Source of the DNA: PALSA-1006 sp041660815
GTDB lineage: Bacteria > Pseudomonadota > Gammaproteobacteria > Burkholderiales > Gallionellaceae
Reading direction: 5' to 3'
Assembly (NCBI GenBank): GCA_041660815.1
Contig: JBAZVN010000009.1
Location: 1-64,000, forward strand
DNA length: 64,000 nt
How positions within the stretch are numbered: the stretch's first letter is position 1; every line of letters begins with the position of its first letter. Below are positions 25,875-34,431 of the stretch, piece after piece. The position numbers were made by a program, and so were the translations under genes. The notes under the pieces are model-generated. The model was not told where the DNA came from and made no database searches. It saw nothing but the letters and a program-made list of their open reading frames with translations.

Positions 25875-26978
25875 CTACCTGAAACGTCCGAAACTATAGT
25901 GTGCAGCACACGCACCTTCTGAGGAGACCATGCAGGAGCCAATCGGATTTTCAGGCGTGCATACTTTGCCGAAAATTTTACATTCTTGCGGGCGTTTTTC
26001 ACCGCGCAAGATAGCGGCGCATTCGCAGGCTTTATGGTCGGGTACCGAGATGTAATCCAGATCAAATTTGAGTTCGGCATCGAAGGCGGCATATTCCGGC
26101 CGCAGCTTTAAGGCACTGTTCGGTACGCTGCCCAAGCCGCGCCATTCAAACATTTCACGCAGCTCGAATACCTCATCAACCAGCGCTTGCGCTTTAAGAT
26201 TTCCTTCGCGCGTAACGGCGCGGGTAAATTCGTTTTCGACGGCGGCACGCCCCTCGTTCACCTGGCGTATCAGCATTAAGATGGCTTGCATCACATCCAA
26301 CGGTTCAAAACCGGCGATCACCACCGGTTTTCCGTAATCGTCGGCAAACGGTTCGTAGGGCTTGCTGCCGATAACGGTGGAAACATGCGCGGGGCCGACG
26401 AAACCGTCCAGTGGCACACCGCCCGCAACCGCCAAAATGGCATGCATTGCGGCGGGGGTTAATACATGGTCACACAAGATACTGAAATTATGAATGCCCT
26501 GTGCAGCCGCTTGTTTGATTGCCACGGCGGTAGGCGGAGTGGTTGTTTCAAAACCGATGGCGAGAAATACCACTTGTTTATCGGGATGTTCGCGGGCGAT
26601 TTTTAACGCATCCTGCGTGGAATAAATCATGCGCACATCGGCTCCGGCTGCTTTGGCGCGCATTAAGGAAAGGTTGTTGGAGGCGGGAACGCGCATGGTG
26701 TCCGCATAGGTACACAAAATAACACTATGCTCTTGTGCCAGACGAATTGCCTGATCAACGCGCCCGATGGGCAGCACACAAACCGGACAGCCGGGGCCGT
26801 GAATCATGCGCACACTGGGTGGCAACAAATCAGCAATGCCATACCGTGAGATGGCATGGGTATGACCGCCGCAAAATTCCATCAAACGATAAGTGCGCTG
26901 CGGATTGGCTTCGCGCGCGATGTTGCCCGCAATCTTTTTAGCCAATTCCCCGTCGCGAAATTCGTCGATATATTTCAT
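25875..26978 (-). CDS. hypD: [NiFe]-hydrogenase maturation factor HypD
   Basis: HypD is the [4Fe-4S] scaffold on which, with HypC, the Fe(CN)2CO unit of [NiFe]-hydrogenases is built. At 367 residues it has the expected length. Motifs are FCGGHTHAISRYGI (Cys about 38), MIHGPGCPVCVLPIGRVD, AIGFETTTPPTA, the region GFVGPAHVSTVIGSKPY, and a cysteine-rich C-terminus (CECAAILRGEKRPQECKIFG, FGKVCTPENPIGSCMVSSEG) for the cluster. It overlaps the hypC stop by 4 bp. No hypA, B, E or F and no hydrogenase structural gene is in the window. Confidence 0.95.
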   Translation of the reverse strand: MKYIDEFRDGELAKKIAGNIAREANPQRTYRLMEFCGGHTHAISRYGIADLLPPSVRMIHGPGCPVCVLPIGRVDQAIRLAQEHSVILCTYADTMRVPASNNLSLMRAKAAGADVRMIYSTQDALKIAREHPDKQVVFLAIGFETTTPPTAVAIKQAAAQGIHNFSILCDHVLTPAAMHAILAVAGGVPLDGFVGPAHVSTVIGSKPYEPFADDYGKPVVIAGFEPLDVMQAILMLIRQVNEGRAAVENEFTRAVTREGNLKAQALVDEVFELREMFEWRGLGSVPNSALKLRPEYAAFDAELKFDLDYISVPDHKACECAAILRGEKRPQECKIFGKVCTPENPIGSCMVSSEGACAAHYSFGRFR

Positions 26979-27229
26979 GCAGCACTGCCCGCCAGCTCAG
27001 CTTTAACTTCATCCAGATAACCGATTTCCGCGAATAGCGCCAAGGTACGCTCCGCCTCTTCCTGATCCAGTTTTTGCAACGCGTAACCGACGTGAACAAT
27101 GACATATTCACCCACACAGGCATCGTCAATTAGCGCCAGAGAAATCTCCTTGCGCACTCCGCCCAAGTTGACAATGGCATTGCCCGGTGTGGTCAACTCT
27201 TCGATACGGGCGGGAATGGCAAGACACAT
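26975..27229 (-). CDS. hypC: [NiFe]-hydrogenase maturation chaperone HypC
   Basis: An 84-residue HypC/HupF/HybG chaperone beginning MCLAIPARIEEL; the essential Cys2 follows the initiator Met. The OB-fold core has NLGGVRKEISLALIDDACVGEYVIVHVGYAL, matching the family. It carries the iron unit with HypD to the hydrogenase large subunit. The gene follows a rhodanese by 2 bp and overlaps hypD, so the three form one transcript. Confidence 0.95.
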   Translation of the reverse strand: MCLAIPARIEELTTPGNAIVNLGGVRKEISLALIDDACVGEYVIVHVGYALQKLDQEEAERTLALFAEIGYLDEVKAELAGSAA

Positions 27230-27231
27230 GA

Positions 27232-27621
27232 TTAATTCCTTACGACGGGTAAACCGGCATTCGCCCAGGCACTCGTACCACCTTCAACATTGCTGACTTG
27301 GGTGAAGCCGGCACTTTGCAATATTTCCATACCACGCGCGGAACGCCGACCGGATCGGCAGATCACCGCAACCGGTTTATTTTTATATTGGGCTAATTCA
27401 TTCAAACGCGATTGCAACTGCCCCAGGGGAATCAGTGTGGCGTTTTTTGCGTGAATTTCCGCATACTCGCCGGGTTCGCGCACATCGAGTAAAAACACAC
27501 CTTGCGACTGTAATTTGGCAGCTTGCTGGACATCAACCGAGCTTGGAAAACTTGCCGCCGAAACAAATGAAGAGCTCAACAGTGCAGCTAAAACGACTGG
27601 AATTGCGAATAGTTTTTTCAT
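27232..27621 (-). CDS. Periplasmic single-domain rhodanese
   Basis: A 129-residue protein with a cleavable signal peptide (ending near SFVSA-ASF) and one rhodanese domain. Motifs are VFLLDVREPGEYAEIHAKNA and the active-site loop VICRSGRRSARGMEIL, with the catalytic Cys and the arginines that hold an anionic sulfur or thiosulfate group. It is likely a periplasmic sulfurtransferase. Its position upstream of hypC (2-bp gap) is intriguing, but no mechanistic link to hydrogenase maturation is known to me. Confidence 0.85.
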   Translation of the reverse strand: MKKLFAIPVVLAALLSSSFVSAASFPSSVDVQQAAKLQSQGVFLLDVREPGEYAEIHAKNATLIPLGQLQSRLNELAQYKNKPVAVICRSGRRSARGMEILQSAGFTQVSNVEGGTSAWANAGLPVVRN

Positions 27622-27674
27622 GATTTACCTTTTAAATATAAATGTGAAATGAGGCAGCAATAGACCATGCCTAT

Positions 27675-28394
27675 TTAAAATCGTTCATAGGGTAACAAAT
27701 ATCGCCATTGGCCAAGCGGTAATTTTGCCATCGATAAACGTCCGACTCTCAGCCGCTTCATCGACACCACCTGCAACCCGACGGCTTGACACATATATTC
27801 CAGTTGACCGGCTTGTAGGCCTTTTAACGCAAAGCGCAAACGTGTTTCATTTTGCCAGCTCACTTTGATGGGAGCTAACGCTTTACCGTTAAAACTCAGT
27901 CCGTGATTAAGTAACTTGAGCCCCTCTTCTGCCAGCTCACCAGTCACTTCGATCACATACTCTTGTTCAAGGGTGGCTGCATCTTCCTTTAGCTTATGCA
28001 GCACTCGCCCATCTTGCGTCCAAATCGCCAAACCGCTGGCTTGCGCATCCAAGGGCAGGCATTGCGCAATATTTGCAATATGCTGATTTAAAAAGGATAT
28101 TTTAGAGTGATCTGACGGCCAATGTGATGCAGCGCAGATAAGCTGGCGCAGCTCTTTTTCAGACATCAGGGCGGCAGGTTCCTGATGAAATACAATCGTG
28201 ACTGGTGCAATGGGAATAGGTTTTGCGTTTGGATGCAGCTCAACCCGTTGTTGGGGCGACACCATAAATTGCGGCAGCTCAACTACTTGACCGTCTACCG
28301 AAACTCCGCCGCCGATGATATACAGCTCTGCTTCGCGGCGCGAGCAGGAGCTTAATTCAACAACACGTTTGGCAAGACGCACGGATTCGGTCAT
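27675..28394 (-). CDS. RsuA/RluF-type rRNA pseudouridine synthase
   Basis: A 239-residue protein with an N-terminal S4 RNA-binding domain (LAKRVVELSSCSRREAELYIIGGGVSVDG) and a divergent pseudouridine-synthase domain. The usual GRLDxxTxGLL motif is degenerate: LPLDAQASGLAIWTQDGR keeps the catalytic Asp and the GL pair. Later EQEYVIEVTG and MCQAVGLQVVSMKRLRVGRL fit the RsuA/RluB/E/F family. RluF or a related specificity is most likely; activity is probable but not certain given the divergence. Confidence 0.75.
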   Translation of the reverse strand: MTESVRLAKRVVELSSCSRREAELYIIGGGVSVDGQVVELPQFMVSPQQRVELHPNAKPIPIAPVTIVFHQEPAALMSEKELRQLICAASHWPSDHSKISFLNQHIANIAQCLPLDAQASGLAIWTQDGRVLHKLKEDAATLEQEYVIEVTGELAEEGLKLLNHGLSFNGKALAPIKVSWQNETRLRFALKGLQAGQLEYMCQAVGLQVVSMKRLRVGRLSMAKLPLGQWRYLLPYERF

Positions 28395-28446
28395 GGGAAG
28401 TTACAGTAAAAAAGTAACGCATTGTAAACGGCTTTTGCAGGATATA

Positions 28447-29157
28447 TCACGCGCCCAGATAGGCGCGTTGCACCGCCTCACTGCCGAGCAATTCACTCGC
28501 ATCACCTTCTAGCGTAATCGTCCCGCTTTCCAACACGTAGCCGCGCCGGGCAACTTGTAGCGCCAGCTTGGCATTTTGTTCGACCAACAAAATGGACACG
28601 CCCTGCGCGGCAATATCCTGAATGGTTTCGAAAATTTTAGCGACCATCAACGGTGCCAGCCCCATGCTCGGCTCATCCAGCATGAGTAATTTGGGATGAC
28701 ACATTAACGCACGCGCCATTGCCACCATCTGTTGTTCTCCGCCGGAAAGCGTGCCGGCCAGCTGTGCGCGGCGTTCGGCCAGACGCGGAAAAAGTGCATA
28801 CATGCGTTGCAGGTCAAACTCAATTTCTCCGCTATCCTTGCGCGTGTAAGCGCCCATTTTTAAATTTTCTGCCACAGTGAGTCGCGCGAATATTCCGCGC
28901 CCTTCCGGCACCAGTGCCATGCCCGCATTTACGCGCCGATGCGCGGCCACATGATGCAGAGATGCGCCCTGATATTGAAATTTTCCGGCAGTACACGGCA
29001 GTAAACCCGCCAGTGCTTTAAGGGTCGTGGTTTTGCCCGCCCCGTTGCTGCCGATCAGCGCCACTAATTCACCGGGAGCGATATGTAAATTGACGCCTTT
29101 CAATGCCTGAATGCCACCGTAACTCACTTTAAGATTTTCGATTTCAAGCAAACTCAT
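28447..29157 (-). CDS. livF: Branched-chain amino acid ABC transporter ATPase LivF
   Basis: A 236-residue ATPase with Walker A GSNGAGKTT, signature LSGGEQQM, Walker B LLMLDEPSMGLAP and H-loop VEQNAKLALQVA. The last phrase is typical of LivF. It powers import of Leu/Ile/Val or related amino acids together with LivG. Last gene of livK-H-M-G-F; it overlaps the livG stop by 4 bp. Confidence 0.93.
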   Translation of the reverse strand: MSLLEIENLKVSYGGIQALKGVNLHIAPGELVALIGSNGAGKTTTLKALAGLLPCTAGKFQYQGASLHHVAAHRRVNAGMALVPEGRGIFARLTVAENLKMGAYTRKDSGEIEFDLQRMYALFPRLAERRAQLAGTLSGGEQQMVAMARALMCHPKLLMLDEPSMGLAPLMVAKIFETIQDIAAQGVSILLVEQNAKLALQVARRGYVLESGTITLEGDASELLGSEAVQRAYLGA

Positions 29158-29933
29158 GCCACTTCTCCGCCCAAATACGCCGCGATCACTGCCGGATTGC
29201 GTCGCACTTCCTCGGGGATGCCTTCTGCGATTTTTTTGCCATAGTCCAGCACCGCAATGCGATCACATAACCCCATGATTAATTTAACATCATGCTCAAT
29301 AAGCAGCACGGTGATTCCGCTGGCGCAAATCGTTTGTAGCAGCGCTTTCAGGCTTTCTGTTTCGGTGGCGTTCATGCCGGCAACCGGCTCGTCCAGTGCC
29401 AATAGTTTCGGGTTTGTCGCCAGCGCGCGGGCAATTTCCAAGCGGCGTTGCTCTCCGTAGGACAGATTTTTTGCGAGAATATGCGCGGGGCGATGAATAC
29501 CGACATAACACAACAACTCATGCGCGCGCCGGGCAATTTCATGCTCTTCTTTGCGCGCCGCAGAATGGCGCAGCAATGCACCCCACACACCGGAACGGGT
29601 ACGCACATGGCAGCCCACCATAATGTTTTCCAGCGCGGTCATATTGGCGAACAGGCGGATATTTTGAAAAGTACGTGCGATCCCCGCTTTAGCCAGCACA
29701 TGGGATTTGCAGTGACGATACGTATTACCATCAAAATTAAACGTCCCCTGATCTAACTGGTATAGCCCGGTAATGATGTTGAATAGGGTGGTTTTTCCCG
29801 CACCGTTGGGCCCGATCAGGCCGTAGATTTCACCGCGCTGAATGTGCAAGGAAACGTCGGATAAAGCGGCTAATCCGCCGAAGTGTTTACCCACCCCGGA
29901 CAGAGTTAATAACGTCTCATTTGGCTGCGTCAT
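29154..29933 (-). CDS. livG: Branched-chain amino acid ABC transporter ATPase LivG
   Basis: With the start at ATG 29933 (MTQPNETLLTLSGVGKHFGG) it has 259 residues. Walker A is GPNGAGKTT, signature LSYGEQRRLEIARAL, Walker B LLALDEPVAGMNATE and H-loop LIEHDVKLIMGLCDRI. The MNATE phrase and the late IAAYLGG are LivG hallmarks. The start lies inside the 3' end of livM (17-bp overlap); the longer frame to 29969 is less likely. Confidence 0.93.
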   Translation of the reverse strand: MTQPNETLLTLSGVGKHFGGLAALSDVSLHIQRGEIYGLIGPNGAGKTTLFNIITGLYQLDQGTFNFDGNTYRHCKSHVLAKAGIARTFQNIRLFANMTALENIMVGCHVRTRSGVWGALLRHSAARKEEHEIARRAHELLCYVGIHRPAHILAKNLSYGEQRRLEIARALATNPKLLALDEPVAGMNATETESLKALLQTICASGITVLLIEHDVKLIMGLCDRIAVLDYGKKIAEGIPEEVRRNPAVIAAYLGGEVA

Positions 29934-31014
29934 ACACCGTTTCCTGTTCCTGATGTGCGACGCTTTCATCGGGCATCAATTCGCGGCGCCGCTGCGTGGA
30001 CGGCCATAGCCCGGCGGGACGCCACAACATAACCAAAATCAACGCCAAGCCAAACATCAGCATGCGCAAACTTTCCGGATCAAGCACGATTTTGCCGAAT
30101 AATGCTTGCTGCAACGGGCCTGCCCCGTGACGAAAGGCTTCCGGCAGAATCACCAGCAAGACGCCACCCAATACCACGCCGCTAATGTTGCCCATGCCAC
30201 CCAAAACCACCATGCACAAAATCATGATGGATTCCATCAGACTAAAACTTTCCGGGCTGACAAAGCCCTGAAAACCGGCGAACAATCCGCCCGAAATTCC
30301 GCCAAATGTCGCGCCCATGGCAAAGGCCAATAATTTGACGTTGCGTGTATTGATGCCCATGGCGCTGGCCGCCACTTCATCTTCGCGGATCGCCATCCAG
30401 GCGCGGCCAATGCGTGAATCCTGCAGGCGCAGCGAAACAAAAATAATCAGCAGGGTAAAGCCTAAAAACAGGTAGTAATGCAAATGTACCGGCGTAAAAG
30501 TCAGGCCCAGTAGATCGTGGGTTTTGCCGAAAGAGAATTCACCGATGCTCAACGGGTCAATCATGCTGATCCCCTGCGGGCCATTGGTGATATTAACGGG
30601 CGCATTTAAATTATTCATGAAGATGCGGATAATTTCCCCGAACCCCAGGGTGACAACGGCCAGATAATCACCGCGCAAACGCAAGGTGGGGGCGCCCAGC
30701 AATACGCCAAATCCGCAGGCCAGCAATGCACCCAGTGGCAGCACGATCCACAACGGCCAATGCAAACCAAACTGAGGCGAACCCAACAGCGCATAGGTAT
30801 AAGCGCCCACCGCGAAGAAGGCGATGTAGCCCAGATCGAGCAAACCCGCGTAACCCACCACGATGTTTAGCCCCAAGGCCAGCATGATGTAGAGCAAAGC
30901 AAAATCCGCAATTCGCAGCCAACCTTGACCTAGTAAGCTATTTGTTATGAAAGGAAAAATCAGAAGGGCTAAAATCAGTGCGGCGATTTTGGTAGGTTGG
31001 GTTAGCAGTTTCAT
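29917..31014 (-). CDS. livM: Branched-chain amino acid ABC permease LivM
   Basis: A 365-residue permease starting at ATG 31014, behind GGGT; TTG 31026 is an alternative. About ten membrane helices are seen. Family motifs include YAGLLDLGYIAFFAVGAYTYAL, LRLRGDYLAVVTLGFGEIIRI and the EAA-like loop GRAWMAIREDEVAASAMGIN, which contacts the ATPases. It pairs with LivH. The C-terminal tail (RRRELMPDESVAHQEQE) is cytoplasmic. Confidence 0.93.
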   Translation of the reverse strand: MKLLTQPTKIAALILALLIFPFITNSLLGQGWLRIADFALLYIMLALGLNIVVGYAGLLDLGYIAFFAVGAYTYALLGSPQFGLHWPLWIVLPLGALLACGFGVLLGAPTLRLRGDYLAVVTLGFGEIIRIFMNNLNAPVNITNGPQGISMIDPLSIGEFSFGKTHDLLGLTFTPVHLHYYLFLGFTLLIIFVSLRLQDSRIGRAWMAIREDEVAASAMGINTRNVKLLAFAMGATFGGISGGLFAGFQGFVSPESFSLMESIMILCMVVLGGMGNISGVVLGGVLLVILPEAFRHGAGPLQQALFGKIVLDPESLRMLMFGLALILVMLWRPAGLWPSTQRRRELMPDESVAHQEQETVYDAAK

Positions 31015-31047
31015 CGCGTAACCCAACGTGAGTTGATACAGAAAAAT

Positions 31048-31971
31048 TTAAGCACGTTCCGCAACCCGCTCTCCCAATAACCCCGAAGGCTTAAACACCA
31101 GCACCGCGATCAATACAAAGAAGGCGAATACATCCTGATAGTTGCTGCCGAAAAATCCACCGGTCAAATCGCCGATATAACCGGCACCCAAACTCTCGAT
31201 TAAACCAAGTGCTAAGCCGCCCAACATTGCGCCGCGCAGATTGCCGATACCGCCCAGCACCGCTGCGGTAAAGGCTTTCAAGCCCAGCATAAAACCCATG
31301 TAGTAATGCACGATGCCATAGTTGGCGCTGACCATAAAACCCGCGACTGCCGCGAGTGCCGAGCCCAACATAAATGTGGCTGAAATCACGCGATTTATAT
31401 CCACGCCCATCAAAACGGCTGCAGAGGGATTTTCCGCTACCGCACGCATGGCGCGTCCCAAGCGGGTGCGATGAATGAGCAGCATCAAACCAGCCATCAC
31501 CAGTAACGCTATGATTATAATGGCTATTTGAATGTCCGTGATTATTGCACCGGCCAGCTCGTGCAACTCGTTGGTAAACGGCAAAGAAAAGGCGTGGTAC
31601 TCGCGCCCCCATATCATCATGGCCAGATTCTGCAAAACGATAGAAACACCGATTGCGGTAATCAGCGGTGCCAAGCGCGGGGCATTGCGCAAGGGCCGAT
31701 ACGCGATACGCTCGATGGAATAGCCCAACGCCATACAGATCGCCACCGCCACCATCAGGCTTATCAATACCGCCAACACCGGCGCAAACGCGGCGGCGAG
31801 CAACGCTTGTAACACCGTTAAAGCGACCATCGCACCCACCATCACCACTTCGCCGTGCGCAAAGTTGATCAGCCCGAGAATGCCATACACCATGGTGTAA
31901 CCAAGCGCTACCAGGGCATACACGCTACCCTGCACTAAGCCATTGATTATTTGCTGAAAGAGGATATCCAA
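31048..31971 (-). CDS. livH: Branched-chain amino acid ABC permease LivH
   Basis: A 307-residue permease with about eight membrane helices. It begins with ALVALGYTMVYGILGLINFAHGEVVMVGA, the LivH signature, and carries the loop GRAMRAVAENPSAAVLMGVDINRVI for ATPase contact and KAFTAAVLGGIGNLRGAMLGG. It is encoded 16 bp after livK and 33 bp before livM. Confidence 0.94.
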   Translation of the reverse strand: MDILFQQIINGLVQGSVYALVALGYTMVYGILGLINFAHGEVVMVGAMVALTVLQALLAAAFAPVLAVLISLMVAVAICMALGYSIERIAYRPLRNAPRLAPLITAIGVSIVLQNLAMMIWGREYHAFSLPFTNELHELAGAIITDIQIAIIIIALLVMAGLMLLIHRTRLGRAMRAVAENPSAAVLMGVDINRVISATFMLGSALAAVAGFMVSANYGIVHYYMGFMLGLKAFTAAVLGGIGNLRGAMLGGLALGLIESLGAGYIGDLTGGFFGSNYQDVFAFFVLIAVLVFKPSGLLGERVAERA

Positions 31972-31987
31972 GGATTAACGACGGAAA

Positions 31988-33178
31988 TTATTGGGCGGCC
32001 AGCGGCGCCCCGCCAATGGTTTCAATCACTTGCCATTTACCCTCGCGCACCTGATACAAGGTCACTGCACCGCCGGTTAAATCGCCCTTTGCGTCGAAGC
32101 TAATTTTGGCAGTAACGCCGTCATGAACCACCTTGCCCAACAACGGCAAATACTTGGCCGGCTCGGCTGAATCGGCTTGTTGCATCGCCGCAATCATGAC
32201 GTTCACCGCGTCATAGCAATACGGTGCGTACAGTTGAATCGGTTGTTTGAACTGCGCTTCATAACGCGTGGCAAAGTCGCGTCCGCTGGGCATTTTATCC
32301 AGAGGAACGCCGGGTAAGGAAGCGTAAGCGCCTTCCGCAGCCGCACCGCCGTTTTGAATCAGCTTGGGCGTATAGCCGCCGTCGCCCATCATAAATAAAG
32401 TCTTCATCCCCAAAGCACGCAACTGCTTAACCATCGGTGCGCCCTGTGGATCCATGCCGCCGAAAAATATCAGCTCAGCTTGCTTTCCTTTGATCGAGGT
32501 TAACACGGCGGCAAAATCAATCGCCTTGTCGGTGGTGTACTGGCGCGACACAATTTGCGCGCCGCTGGCCTCTGCCGCCTTCACAAATTCATCGGCAATA
32601 CCTTGGCCGTAAGCAGTGCGGTCATCAATAACGGCAATTACTTTGGCATTAAGATTTTTTACCGCATATTCCCCCAACACTTTGCCCTGCTGCGCATCAT
32701 TGGCCATCACGCGAAAAGCGGTGTTAAAGCCCTGCGCGGTGTAAGCAACCGCCGTGGCAGACGGTGAAATTTGCGGAATAGCGTTGTCGTGATAAATGCG
32801 TGAAGCGGGAATGGTGGTGCCGGAATTGAGATGGCCGATAACGCCGTTGACTTTGGCATCGACTAACTTTTGCGCCACGATAGTTGCGGTTTTGGGGTCA
32901 GTTTGATCGTCTTCGCTCAGGAGTTCAAAACGTACTTTTTTTCCACCAATCACAATTCCTTTGGCATTGGCATCGTCGATGGCCATGCGCGTGCCGTATT
33001 CATTGTCTTTACCGATGTGCGCCTGCGGCCCGGTAAGCGGCGCGGCAGCACCGATTGTTACCACCAGTTCATTTGAATCTTGGGGAGCAACGGAGGAAGG
33101 CGTCTCGGTTTTATTGCAGCCTGACAAAAATAGCGCTGTAAGCAAAACAAAATAGGGAGCAAATTTGTTGAAAAGCAT
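31988..33178 (-). CDS. livK: Branched-chain amino acid ABC substrate-binding lipoprotein
   Basis: A 396-residue periplasmic-binding-protein type I. Mature-domain motifs are IGAAAPLTGPQAHIGKDNEYG, AIDDANAKGIVIGGKKVRFELLSEDDQTDP and APYCYDAVNVMIAAM. Unlike E. coli LivJ/LivK, which are soluble, the signal peptide ends in lipobox LSGC (Cys about 21) followed by a Ser/Pro/Thr linker, so the protein should be tethered by lipid; Asn at +2 gives no clear inner-membrane retention signal. It leads the liv operon. Ligand preference (BCAA, amide or another small molecule) cannot be fixed from sequence. Confidence 0.9.
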   Translation of the reverse strand: MLFNKFAPYFVLLTALFLSGCNKTETPSSVAPQDSNELVVTIGAAAPLTGPQAHIGKDNEYGTRMAIDDANAKGIVIGGKKVRFELLSEDDQTDPKTATIVAQKLVDAKVNGVIGHLNSGTTIPASRIYHDNAIPQISPSATAVAYTAQGFNTAFRVMANDAQQGKVLGEYAVKNLNAKVIAVIDDRTAYGQGIADEFVKAAEASGAQIVSRQYTTDKAIDFAAVLTSIKGKQAELIFFGGMDPQGAPMVKQLRALGMKTLFMMGDGGYTPKLIQNGGAAAEGAYASLPGVPLDKMPSGRDFATRYEAQFKQPIQLYAPYCYDAVNVMIAAMQQADSAEPAKYLPLLGKVVHDGVTAKISFDAKGDLTGGAVTLYQVREGKWQVIETIGGAPLAAQ

Positions 33179-33245
33179 AATTAAAATCCAAAAATAATAG
33201 GCGGCGGGATTATGCGGAGCGACTTGGCGCTTGTCAATTTCGGGC

Positions 33246-33275
33246 TAAAAAAAAGCCGGCTTGCGCCGGCTTTTT
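33246..33275 (-). terminator. Rho-independent terminator of the cytochrome c gene
   Basis: Stem GCCGGC (33255-33260 with 33265-33270) and a 4-base loop, followed on the minus strand by TTTTTTTT. It lies 17 bases beyond the cytochrome stop and separates that gene from livK. T residues on the plus side allow bidirectional action. Confidence 0.88.
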
Positions 33276-33291
33276 AATTGATCGTGCTAAA

Positions 33292-33612
33292 TTACTTAGC
33301 CAAACCCAAGATGAAAGTAACGATTTCTTTCATGTCTGCGTCGCTAACTTTAGGATTAGCTGGCATTGGCATAGAACCCCAAGCACCTGCACCACCCTTT
33401 TTGATTTTTGCGCTCAGACGGTCAGCTGCACCAGCATCACCCTTGTTTTTATCGGCAACGGCCTGCCATGCTGGACCAACTACCTTCTTGTCCACAGCGT
33501 GGCAAGCGGTGCAGTTATTCTTTTTTGCAACTGCAGGCATATCAGTTGCCAGTGCGGAACCAGCAACCAACAGACCAGCTGCAGCGATCATGCTAACCAA
33601 AATAGATTTCAT
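33292..33612 (-). CDS. Small periplasmic cytochrome c (c-551/c-552 type)
   Basis: A 106-residue single-haem class I cytochrome. The signal peptide ends at GSALA, giving a mature protein of about 84 residues. The haem motif is CTACH in NNCTACHAVDKKVVGPAWQAVA, and the methionine ligand is in WGSMPMPANPKVSDADMKEIV, both typical of c-551/c-552. It shuttles electrons between periplasmic oxidoreductases and terminal reductases or oxidases. A strong promoter and terminator make it a monocistronic and probably abundant product. Confidence 0.93.
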   Translation of the reverse strand: MKSILVSMIAAAGLLVAGSALATDMPAVAKKNNCTACHAVDKKVVGPAWQAVADKNKGDAGAADRLSAKIKKGGAGAWGSMPMPANPKVSDADMKEIVTFILGLAK

Positions 33613-33665
33613 AAACTCTCCCTAAAATTTGTATGTTGAAATGTGGGTTTTACAACCCCGCGCGC

Positions 33666-33693
33666 ATTCTAAACAACTCTGTCGGCTTTGCAA
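33666..33693 (-). promoter_or_regulatory. Predicted sigma-70 promoter of the cytochrome c gene
   Basis: On the minus strand TTGCAA (33693-33688) and TAGAAT (33671-33666) are separated by 16 bp. They lie 54 bases before the start codon, close to consensus. Confidence 0.55.
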
Positions 33694-33762
33694 ACAGGCT
33701 TCACCAGACAGCTTGACTATAACGCTCAACTATTTGGAAGGTTGACAAGGCTAAGGGTACCC

Positions 33763-34377
33763 TTAAGGCGATTCCAGCCAATTAATCAACTCCCCCCATT
33801 GCTCGATGTCCTGTTGCGCAACATGCGGGGGAATATCAAACAAGCTTTTACCTTCAAACGCTGCATTTACATAGAGTTGCGCTTCCCTGAGGTAGCCCAA
33901 TACCGGCAATTCCAGCTGCGCCAAAAACTGCTCCAGGGTCGCGGCGGCCCGGGTACGCGGGGCCATACGCATGCCCACCACGCCGATTTGCACGCGCCCC
34001 TTGCGCGCCGCTTTTTCCTTGCTTAATTCCACCAAAAAATCATGGCTGGCCTGAATGTCGTACATAGACGGCGCAATCGGCACCAGAATTTTTTGCACTA
34101 ACTTAAGCGCATGCCCCAAATTTTTTCCATGCAGACCCGCCGGCGAATCAATTACCAGCACATCGGCTTTATCCGCCAATTTCCGCTCCATCTGCACCGG
34201 CCAGATAATCGGCAAACTACTATCGCGCTGGGCAAGCCACAGGCTGGCGGACTTTTGGCGATCCAGATCCAGCATAGCCACATGCTTCCCGGTCGAGGCC
34301 AAATAGCCTGCCACATTGGTGCTTAAGGTGGTCTTGCCGCTGCCGCCTTTTGGATTGGCAATTAGAATGGCTTGCAT
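33763..34377 (-). CDS. ParA/MinD-family ATPase, orphan
   Basis: A 204-residue P-loop ATPase with the deviant Walker A motif NPKGGSGKTTLSTNVA (both lysines), the Walker A' MLDLDRQKSASLW, and Walker B DVLVIDSPAGL. It is shorter than chromosomal ParA and has no ParB, mcdB or chemotaxis neighbour. That suggests a single-domain cargo-positioning ATPase of the ParC/McdA type. The cargo is unknown. It is downstream of ilvD in the same direction, with a 54-bp gap. Confidence 0.82.
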   Translation of the reverse strand: MQAILIANPKGGSGKTTLSTNVAGYLASTGKHVAMLDLDRQKSASLWLAQRDSSLPIIWPVQMERKLADKADVLVIDSPAGLHGKNLGHALKLVQKILVPIAPSMYDIQASHDFLVELSKEKAARKGRVQIGVVGMRMAPRTRAAATLEQFLAQLELPVLGYLREAQLYVNAAFEGKSLFDIPPHVAQQDIEQWGELINWLESP

Positions 34378-34431
34378 GAATACTTTCTTAAAAATTTTGG
34401 AGAGCGGGCATCTTGCCCGCGGCCCTACTAA

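Noticed and set aside
25868..26092. 75-residue upstream extension of VF530
   Set aside because: It is out-of-frame hypD sequence. The VF530 domain itself begins only after the hypD stop.
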